Below, piece after piece: positions 8,706-15,000 of a DNA stretch of 15,000 bases (its first letter is position 1; the number at the start of each line of letters is the position of its first letter). The stretch spans positions 14,653,625 through 14,668,624 of the forward strand of contig CM022672.1 of assembly GCA_012295275.1 (NCBI GenBank), in the 5' to 3' direction. Source of the DNA: Chrysomallon squamiferum. Lineage: Eukaryota > Mollusca > Gastropoda > Neomphalida > Peltospiridae. The notes beneath the pieces were generated by a model. The model ran no database searches. It saw only the letters and a list, made by a program, of their open reading frames with translations, and had not been told where the DNA came from. A program made the translations under genes and the position numbers.

Positions 8706-9422
8706 TTTCATTTAACGAGACAGATGAGGTGTGCTTGTCTGTATCTAAGTAGCTGATCTAATTCGTAACACTGGCAGGTAATGCTACACGTATATCTTGT
8801 GCAGCGTTCAGTCTGTTTCTATCCGAGTTTAACCGAGCAATCTGCAAAATCCTAGTTCACACCAGCAAGTAGTAGCAGCGAAAGATAACAGCATCAAGAT
8901 TAGTATCAACATATCTTTTTTTACTTAAAATTTAAAACTCCTGTTTAACCTTAATCGAAGATTATGACAAATTCAGTTGTTCAAAATTTTTTTATTCTTC
9001 ATTGTAAATGACTGCAAGCAACAAGTCTCGTAATTCCCGCGGTTATGTTTGTTTGTTTGTCGTGACCTGTTTTATTAAGCTTTATGACCCATTAAAGGAT
9101 CTTGACTTGCAGTTTAAAAAGAAAACAAAAAACAACAACTCTGGTTTAGAGAAACGACGTAAACTTTGTCGAGTAAATCTGTTATGTAGAACAGATGCTC
9201 TGTTTGTGACAGTTTTACTAAATAAACGAAGAATTAAAATGTACTGAAAGATTAATAAAATAACAGATGTTTTACTTCTCGTTTGAAAAAACAAAATCTG
9301 ATTCTAACAGCACATTATAGATAACGTAATATTTTTATTTTTATTTTTTATTTTTATTTTATACATAACTTTTTGCCCTGTACGTCTTTCCATTTTTGTG
9401 TTGATTGATGTGTGTTGCTCTG

Positions 9423-9425
<3 letters not shown>

Positions 9426-9471
<46 letters not shown>

Positions 9472-9490
9472 TTTGTGTGTGTGTGTGTGT
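9426..9490. repeat. (GT)n microsatellite
   Basis: A nearly pure GT array, interrupted once by tttgttt near 9468-9474, lies about 470 bases upstream of the plus-strand start codon. Alternating purine-pyrimidine GT tracts can adopt Z-DNA, but no regulatory role is shown by the sequence. Confidence 0.92.
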
Positions 9491-9962
9491 TGGGTTCAGC
9501 GACATTTCTTTCACTTTTTTCATTGTGAGAGACTGGTACGCTTTCATAAGGGCTAATGAAAAAATCTCGACCTCGGACCACTTTTGAATTGTACTCTGTT
9601 TATTTTGTCTTGTTTTACTTTCTTTGTATGTACACAGTAGCTTTTCAAACAACTTCGACCTATATACCTATATCATAACAATCTCAGCTGGCAGTTTTAA
9701 TCATAATCTTCTATCCCGTATAAAGAAGTGTTTTAAAACCATCGTTAATTCATTTATATAACACATTCTGAGCGACAGATTCTCACCTCCTTTCAAACTG
9801 GTTTCATTGTTCATACGCAACGTATGTCGAGTAAATAAATCTTTTAATGTAATCTGTCGTACAGCATACATTTTTTCAGATTGCCGAGACATCCGTGTCT
9901 ATTGACCTCGAAGAAAATAAAAATTTGAAAACAAAACAAATAGAAGACATCTTCCATTAAAG

Positions 9963-10203
9963 ATGGCGTCTTTCCAGTCAACTTTCTTCGTGATTTTTTT
10001 CCTGTCGCTCTTCGGGATTTCGAAACAGGCGAAATATGCGGATAAAGTTCTTTTGGTGTCCATGGACGGGTTCAAATGGGATTATCTGGACAAAACGCAC
10101 ACGCCTCAGTTTGACGCTTTTATCAAGAATGGAGTTAAAGTGGACTACGTAAACAGCTCTTTCATAACGAAGACGTTCCCATGCCACTACACCATTGCTA
10201 CTG
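9963..10203 (+). CDS. Exon 1 of plus-strand ENPP-like gene
   Basis: It encodes the signal peptide (hydrophobic FFVIFFLSLFGI), the first metal-ligand motif [16 protein letters not shown], and the nucleophile motif TKTFPCHYTIATG. It ends after the first base of a Gly codon at the strong donor gtaagt (10204). Reading into the intron would give poly-Phe from a T-run, so the splice site is clear. Confidence 0.93.
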
Positions 10204-11545
10204 GTAAGTCGATTAAGGAAAATAAAAATGAAAAATATTTTTTTTTTTTTTTTTTTTTTTAGTAGTAGTTAATGGCACACGACTGATCTATTAAAGGCCG
10301 TGATTTTAGGTTGTCTATCAAAGGAAAGAGTATAAAAATGAACAGTTGCTGCTAATGGGCAATATATTTTGTCTCACCAGTCTCCTTATTTATATTTTCC
10401 TTTCATTCATTTCTTCCACAAATCCAGGTACCCATTAGACATTTATCTCGAACACTTATTTTTCTTTTAGTCTTCCTTTCTTTTGCTAAAAATTATATTT
10501 TTTCTGCTGCTGCTGTCACTATTTTTATTTTATTTGTAATAACAGGAGTGTATGAAGAAACACACGGAATAGTCGGCAATCACATGTACGATCCACTCTT
10601 CAACGACACTTTCGGTCTGGGTTCAAAAGAAACAAAATGGTGGAACGAATCGGAACCGATCTGGTGCCGAGTCAAACGATTCAATCTGAAGTCTGCATCT
10701 TACTTTTGGCCGGGAGGAGAAACGGAAATCAACGGAATCACAGCAGATAAGTGGCTGAAATACAAACAAGACGTCCCGTTCCGGAAACGAGTCGATGACG
10801 TCATCGAATGGTACGTAAAAGATGAGATAAACGTGGTGGCTTTGTACTTTCACGAACCGGACAGCACTGGACACTGGTTCGGCCCTGACTCGCCAGAGGT
10901 ACGAGAGAAAGTGAGAGAAATGGACGGACTCTTGGGCTATTTGATGAAGAAACTGGACGAGAACAGTCTGCGAGATAAAGTCAACGTCATCATCACTAGC
11001 GACCACGGAATGTTTCCTGTCGACGTGAAAAATAAGGTGCACTCAACAGTGACTAAATATTTTCCGTGTGTAGTTTCGTTTTTAATCTTTCTTCGTTAAA
11101 AATTTATCGAAATCTTGGGTATGCAAAGTTCAGCATTCTGAAAATTATGAAAGAAAATGTCTCTGTATGCATGGACATCTATACGCATTTGCGTGTGTTT
11201 GTGCGCCTATGAATGTGTTTGTGAGCGTGTGTGGATAAGTGTCTGTACGTGTTTAAGTTTGTAACGTGTGTTAGAGACAGTCAGATATGGATGGAAAGCG
11301 AGACAGAGAGAGTTTGTCGCAATGAAGGATGCATGCATGGACATGCGTGTGTGTTTGTTTATATGTATGAACATTCATATTTAGGATAACTAACCTTACA
11401 TATTAATGAAACAATAACCTTGCATATATACATTCATTAATACAAAGAAACATACATACTGCTTACACAGATGATACAAATGATGTGTCACATCATCATC
11501 ATTATTGTTGTTGTTGATGTTGTTAGTGCTACTGTTACTGTTACT

Positions 11546-11637
<92 letters not shown>

Positions 11638-12531
11638 GTTATTGTTATTGTTATTATTTTCAGGTGATTGATATTTATGAACACGTGGACAGATCTTTGA
11701 TCTCCAGGTTTCCGTCGCAAGGACCGACCGCCCACCTTCTTCCCGTGGACGGACAGGCGGACACGGTCGTGAATCTACTGAAGAACGTGTCTCACATAAC
11801 AGTGTACCACAAGAGAGACATTCCTGACAGGTTGCACTACAAAAACAACAGACGAATCATGCCGGTCTTTGTTATGGCTGACGAAGGCTGGCTTATTACA
11901 GACGTAAGAGTTACTATTACACAGGGATGCTTGAAAGAATTAATGAATTAATGGATGAATAGATGGATGGATGGATGGATGGATGAATTAATGAGAGATA
12001 GAGAGTGAAATAATCAGTGTCGATGAGATGATGACTCAGTAAGTATAGAAGTTTTGATCTAGTGGTTTCGCTATTCACATAAGAAGTGCTGAGTAAATAA
12101 AAAAACGCGTAACATCTCAGTATGCTTGCTTTAACAGTCACAGAAAAATTTGTTTCATACTAAAGAGGAAACCCGCCAAAAGCACTTTACCAGTAGGCCT
12201 AATCTTTTATATGTACATTCATACAGAGAACAACGAACATAACAAAACAAACAAACAAGCAATCAGTGTAACAGAAGTTGCACACTAAGAAAAATATTTT
12301 TATAATCCTTTGAACCAGAAAAACGTCTCTGGCTGTCTCTAACCCAGTGGTGTCTCTAACCCAGCGTCATGTTCAAACAGGTTGTAGTCCAGTTATAAGC
12401 ATTTACTTAGCGTTTACTGCAGAACTTGAAGGTGACCATACCGCCAAAAGATGAGAATCACTACATTAATCAAATTAACTATATCTAGATATCTGTGTGT
12501 ATGCTGGTGCTGTTCCTGCTGCTGCTGCTGC

Positions 12532-12569
<38 letters not shown>

Positions 12570-12943
12570 TTGTTCTTGTTCTTGTTCTTGTTCTTGTTCT
12601 TGTTATTATTATTATTATTATTATCTTACAGAACAGAACAAAACTAGCACAAAATACCCATTACAGAGCATCACACGGATGGGACAACAGCCTCATGTCT
12701 ATGAAACCAATATTTGTTGCGAGTGGCCCAAATTTTAAGAAGAATGCTCGATTTGGACCAATCGAAAGCGTCGACATATTTCCTTTGATCTGCGAACTGA
12801 TGGGAATACCCGCTGGGCCGACCAATGGCAGTCTAGAACGTGTCAAGGAATTCCTGGTTCCTTTTGACGTAAATGCCGCGCCAATGATGCACATTCAGTG
12901 TCTACTGATGTTTCTAGGACTCTTCGTTTTTATACTGTATTAG
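9963..12943 (+). CDS. ENPP4/5-like ectonucleotide pyrophosphatase/phosphodiesterase, intact
   Basis: Four exons (9963-10203, 10546-11036, 11664-11903, 12632-12943) join to 427 residues, normal for ENPP4-6 sized enzymes. They act in the secretory pathway or at the cell surface on phosphodiester or pyrophosphate bonds. The start ATG has A at -3 and G at +4, and a signal peptide covers residues 1-23. Metal ligands and nucleophile are in order: D35 (VSMDGF), T71 (TKTF), D186 and H190 (EPDSTGH), D233 and H234 (TSDHGM) and H339 (SHGWDN); N92 (GNHMYDP) fits the conserved active-site Asn. N-glycosylation sequons occur at N64, N100, N114, N285, N325 and N389. Residues 415-427 are hydrophobic and end the protein; with small residues N405-A407 before them this suggests a GPI-anchor signal rather than a transmembrane helix. 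An oddity is C74 in TFPC where TFPN is usual. WWNESEPIW and MADEGW resemble ENPP4/ENPP5 most. Substrate cannot be read from the sequence. Confidence 0.94.
10204..10545 (+). other. Intron 1 of plus-strand gene, 342 bases
   Basis: The intron has a strong donor gtaagt, a T-run (about 10240-10260), and a pyrimidine-rich 3' part ending taacag. It interrupts a Gly codon after the first base, as in the paralogue. No other feature is seen inside it. Confidence 0.88.
10546..11036 (+). CDS. Exon 2 of plus-strand ENPP-like gene
   Basis: The acceptor is aacag. The exon encodes [44 protein letters not shown], the metal-binding EPDSTGHWFGPDSPE and ITSDHGM, ending VKNK. The donor gtgcac is weak, but the minus-strand paralogue splices at the same codon boundary and exon 3 continues the fold in phase. 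Confidence 0.93.
11037..11663 (+). other. Intron 2 of plus-strand gene, 627 bases
   Basis: It contains GT-rich degenerate sequence (about 11160-11370), a short unique section, and a long TTA array that leads almost directly into the 3' splice site. The reading frame stays open for 20 codons past the weak donor before a stop at 11097-11099. Confidence 0.85.
11547..11637. repeat. (TTA)n microsatellite, about 30 uninterrupted units
   Basis: Perfect three-base repetition covers 91 bases, then ttgttattgttatt leads to tttcag at 11663. The array therefore occupies the expected branch-point and polypyrimidine neighbourhood of intron 2. Poly-Leu and poly-Tyr translations across it are not coding. Confidence 0.95.
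11664..11903 (+). CDS. Exon 3 of plus-strand ENPP-like gene
   Basis: Exactly 80 codons lie between acceptor tttcag and donor gtaaga. It encodes VIDIYEHVDRSLI through [19 protein letters not shown] and [17 protein letters not shown]. Bases 11737-11896 are almost identical to exon 3 of the inverted paralogue, while the first 73 bases are diverged. Confidence 0.94.
11904..12631 (+). other. Intron 3 of plus-strand gene, 728 bases
   Basis: The intron runs from donor gtaaga to acceptor cttacag. It contains a short tggatgga-type array (about 11950-11985), a 17-base direct repeat (12334-12350 and 12351-12367, unit starting tgtctctaaccca), and a compound microsatellite at its end. Confidence 0.85.
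12516..12623. repeat. Compound microsatellite (CTG)n(TTG)n(TTCTTG)n(TTA)n at a splice acceptor
   Basis: Six CTG units are followed by about eleven TTG units, several TTCTTG units, and then TTA units that run to eight bases before the exon 4 junction. The tract is pyrimidine-rich on the sense strand and likely serves as the polypyrimidine tract. Poly-Val or poly-Cys translations across it are not coding. Confidence 0.95.
12632..12943 (+). CDS. Exon 4 (terminal) of plus-strand ENPP-like gene
   Basis: The acceptor is cttacag (12631). The exon encodes NRTKLAQ, SHGWDN with the last metal ligand H339, [32 protein letters not shown] and GPTNGSLERVKEFLVPF. It ends in a hydrophobic tail (CLLMFLGLFVFILY) and TAG at 12941-12943. 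A second possible acceptor five bases later would break the frame; the first gives the same length as the paralogue. Confidence 0.92.
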   Translation, partial: NRTKLAQNTHYRASHGWDNSLMSMKPIFVASGPNFKKNARFGPIESVDIFPLICELMGIPAGPTNGSLERVKEFLVPFDVNAAPMMHIQCLLMFLGLFVFILY

Positions 12944-12961
12944 TTTTATTTTGTTCTCAAA

Positions 12962-12967
12962 AATAAA
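12962..12967 (+). terminator. Polyadenylation signal AATAAA of the plus-strand ENPP gene
   Basis: AATAAA lies 18 bases after the stop codon, implying a very short 3' UTR. It is the first good hexamer downstream and its position mirrors the short 3' UTR inferred for the paralogue. Confidence 0.65.
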
Positions 12968-13009
12968 TTGAACTAGACAGAACTTTTTAACTATTGAAAA
13001 TATTAACCA

Positions 13010-13480
13010 GAATATATATATATATATATATGAGATTGCAAGAAAGTTTGGTTAAAACGGTTTAACTTGTTTATATTCTTTCTTTCATGTATTTTTGTTT
13101 CTGTGTGGTTTTGTCGAGAGGAATATTCTCATTTTTATTTTATTTTAATTTGTTTCTTTGGTTGTTTTCGAGTGTTTTTAAGTATATGTGTTTATGTGTG
13201 TACGAGCGGGTGTGTGTGTTTATGTTTACATATAATGTACCTGTATGTGTATATGTCACTATGAGTGCATATCTGTATGTATATTTGTATATTAGTTATA
13301 AGTGTATCTCCTTACGTACATGTATGTATACTTGTGTGTCTCTGTGGGTTTGTGTGTGTACATGCCAGTATTGTCTGAATACTACTTGTGTGTCTGTGTC
13401 TACGGGTTCAGATGTATGTACGTGTGTGTGGGCCTGTTTATTTATCGAAGTTGTCACGGTAACTAGTCTGAGTGGTATTA
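13010..13480. repeat. AT array and degenerate GT/TGTA-rich tract
   Basis: An AT dinucleotide run (about 13014-13031) is followed by T-rich and then degenerate tgtgtg/tgtatgta sequence. The open frames here are Val/Cys/Tyr-rich translations of GT repeats, not genes. Confidence 0.7.
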
Positions 13481-13985
13481 CTACCTAAAATTTGACTCGT
13501 CCCGTCTAAAGGGTAGCAGACTATAACAGCGTCACGTGACAAGGTGTTAAAGATCTGAGACAGCTTAAACTTCTAAATGACTATTCTGTGTCCACTAGAA
13601 AGCAATAACACAAACAAGAATAGATATATATGATATATAGATATATATGAAATATAAATTATCATCAAGGGTAACATATAATTTAACCCTACTTATATAA
13701 TACACTTCTAAACAGCCTATGGACGTCTGCTATTTAGTTTTTGTGCATTTACCCCCATTTTCTGACATTAATTAGGTAACATTTAAGAACTGTAAAAATA
13801 TGAATTTATAAACATGATTATACACGATCGCTAAATAAATATTACCGTAATATAATAATATACTTAATATAAAATGTAGCAGTCATTCTACTTTAAATGG
13901 CCATATAAAAAATAAGTGTTTTGTGAATATTATATAATTCACTACACAGTATACAAAATTATGAATAAAAACAAGTCACAAAAGT
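13481..13985. other. AT-rich intergenic DNA, no gene recognised
   Basis: Mostly unique sequence with small gatata/atatat runs near 13621-13650. Neither strand has a long open frame or an RNA-gene pattern that I can support. Confidence 0.55.
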
Positions 13986-14165
13986 ATATATGTGTGTTTC
14001 CGTCTGTTGTGTGTCTGTTAGTACATATGTATCTGTCTGTATGTATCTGTCGGTGTGTTTATGTCAGTATTTGTGTGTTAGTTTATTATTCTTTATGTTG
14101 TTGTTTTTGTGGGCTTTTTGTTGTTTTGTTTTTCTGTTTGTGAGTTTGTGTGTTCGTGTATGTGT
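13986..14165. repeat. Degenerate GT-rich tract
   Basis: Imperfect tgtgtg, tgtctgt and gtatgtatctgt units dominate. It appears to be an old, diverged GT/GTAT microsatellite. Confidence 0.65.
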
Positions 14166-14433
14166 GTACTGTTGACCCTCGATTTCATGCATCAAATCTG
14201 GAAAAACCACAAAATTTTAATTTATCGCCATTTCCCGCTTGGAACCTAACCTCTAAATGCTATTAAGTTATTCTGAGCCCTGCTGTACGATCAAAGCAAT
14301 CCTCTCTCAAACTATACTCCACCAAGGTAAAAGCAAATCTGACAAATGCACCAAAGACCCACAGGATTTCTGTATAGATATGTAGATTAGCGAGACAGGC
14401 AGAAAGGCTCGAGGGACAGATAGAAATAGATAT

Positions 14434-14435
<2 letters not shown>
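14166..14435. other. Unique intergenic block, no gene recognised
   Basis: The block starts with gttgaccctcgattt, which loosely recalls terminal inverted repeats of Tigger/pogo-like DNA transposons, but no matching inverted copy is found in the window. The remainder has no convincing reading frame. Confidence 0.35.
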
Positions 14436-14474
<39 letters not shown>

Positions 14475-14565
14475 TGTATGTATGTGTGTATATATGTATG
14501 TATGTATGTGTGTATATATGTATGTAAGCATGTATATACGCATGCAAGTATGCATGTATGTATAT
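14436..14565. repeat. (GT)n and (GTAT)n compound microsatellite
   Basis: A GT run (about 14436-14466) passes into repeated tatatgtatgtatgtatgtg units of about 28 bases, giving a higher-order repeat, and then into diverged gcatgtat units. Confidence 0.85.
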
Positions 14566-14604
14566 TGGGAATTATATGCATGTGGTGTATAATTATGTAT
14601 GAAT

Positions 14605-14720
14605 ATATTACCTCTCTCTGTCTATCCATCCATCTATTTCTCTCTGTCTATCCGTTTATATCTGTGATTCTTGGTCTCTCTGTCTATTTATCTATCTATC
14701 TGTATTTTCTATCTATTTTT
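14605..14720. repeat. TCTG/TCTA-rich degenerate repeat
   Basis: Runs of ctctctgtctatcc and tctatctatc units on the plus strand form a pyrimidine-rich, diverged tetranucleotide array. Confidence 0.65.
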
Positions 14721-14739
14721 CAGTGTTATCTGCCTATAG

Positions 14740-15000
14740 ACAGACAGTTCAGCTCGGAAAGTTCAAAAGATCGAAATGTCTTGTGTTCACTATTCTTGTT
14801 GTCATGGCAGACGTGTCTAAATCGGCAGATCTGTTATCCTTCCCGCTTCCTTCCTCTGTTTCCACTTTCGCAGATAAGTGAGTTGGAGCTGGGGAGGAGG
14901 AGGAAAGAAGGTGTGGTATTTTAAGGCAATCTCCCTCTTCTTGTACTCCAACATCTAAAAAATCCAGACATCCGAAACAGTTTTCGGTCTCCATAGCATT
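14740..15000. other. Unique block with splice-like signals, possible unidentified exon
   Basis: This is the only complex, GC-balanced stretch right of the plus gene. A minus-strand frame is open from an ATG at 14994-14992 to 14749 (81 codons, beginning METENCFGCLDFLD). On the minus strand a pyrimidine tract ends in CAG at 14889; on the plus strand another ends in CAG at about 14872. Either could be a splice acceptor. I recognise no domain, and the block runs off the window, so coding status is open. Confidence 0.25.

Larger units (their letters stand above)
7679..9962. promoter_or_regulatory. Shared upstream region of the divergent ENPP pair
   Basis: The 2,284 bases between the two start codons must hold both promoters and 5' UTRs. 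No canonical TATA box at a convincing distance from either ATG can be picked out; an A/T stretch at 9914-9927 is only suggestive. The region has unique DNA at 7740-8150 (with a 12-base direct repeat, actcggaatgtc, at 8006-8029), microsatellite blocks around a foldback at 8383-8495, further unique DNA at 8700-9340, a GT array and unique DNA up to the plus gene. Short open frames near 9008-9247 and 9701-9892 match nothing I know. Confidence 0.5.

Noticed and set aside
9701-9892. 63-codon minus-strand frame upstream of the plus gene
   Set aside because: No signal peptide, domain or similarity is recognised, and it lies in the promoter region of a well-supported gene.
10623-11042. 139-codon minus-strand frame opposite exon 2 of the plus gene
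   Set aside because: It is an antisense shadow of the catalytic exon, with no motifs of its own.
11505-11951. Long plus-strand frames of poly-Leu/poly-Tyr running into exon 3
   Set aside because: They translate the TTA microsatellite. The acceptor at 11663 and the paralogue comparison show only 11664-11903 is coding.
12451-12738. Poly-Cys and poly-Val frames upstream of exon 4
   Set aside because: They translate the CTG/TTG/TTCTTG array in intron 3; coding starts at 12632.
14169-14186. Tigger/pogo-like terminal repeat (gttgaccctcgattt)
   Set aside because: No inverted partner or transposase remnant is found in the window; the resemblance is too short.
14436-14924. 162-codon frame rich in Val, Cys, Tyr and Ile
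   Set aside because: It is the translation of GT/GTAT and TCTA repeats, with period-driven amino-acid strings.

Overview
The window looks like animal nuclear DNA. It is AT-rich, dense in microsatellites, and carries two intron-containing genes with GT-AG splice sites and AATAAA polyadenylation signals. Very high simple-repeat content, plus a small inverted AATAACTC/GAGTTATT motif (3632-3665) that resembles dispersed molluscan repeats, makes a mollusc or other lophotrochozoan the best guess. This is an inference, not proof. I see no bacterial genes, rRNA, tRNA or CRISPR array.

Layout. 1-4390 is gene-poor: degenerate trinucleotide arrays, A/T homopolymers, TAA arrays and a few unique blocks without a recognisable gene. 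4393-7678 holds a four-exon gene on the minus strand. 7679-9962 is a shared 2.3 kb upstream region with a foldback structure and dinucleotide or tetranucleotide repeats. 9963-12967 holds a second four-exon gene on the plus strand. 12968-15000 is mostly GT/TGTA microsatellite, with a unique block at the end that I cannot identify.

The two genes are head-to-head paralogues of the ENPP4/ENPP5-like branch of ectonucleotide pyrophosphatase/phosphodiesterases. These are secretory-pathway, metal-dependent phosphodiesterases of the alkaline phosphatase superfamily. Their intron positions are identical (exon lengths 241/491/240 in the plus gene and 241/491/242 in the minus gene), so they arose by inverted duplication. 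The plus gene is intact (427 codons, signal peptide, all expected metal ligands, hydrophobic C-terminus suggesting a GPI anchor). The minus gene is open through exons 1 and 2, but a 2-base insertion in exon 3 brings an in-frame TGA, so as assembled it encodes a 283-residue product lacking the last metal ligand.

The most notable observation is a tract of about 160 bp inside exon 3 that is nearly identical between the inverted paralogues (158/160 aligned bases plus the 2-base insertion), while the adjoining 73 bp of the same exon differ at about one base in four. This is the signature of recent gene conversion between inverted copies. The frameshift lies inside that tract, so it probably postdates the conversion, unless it is an assembly error.
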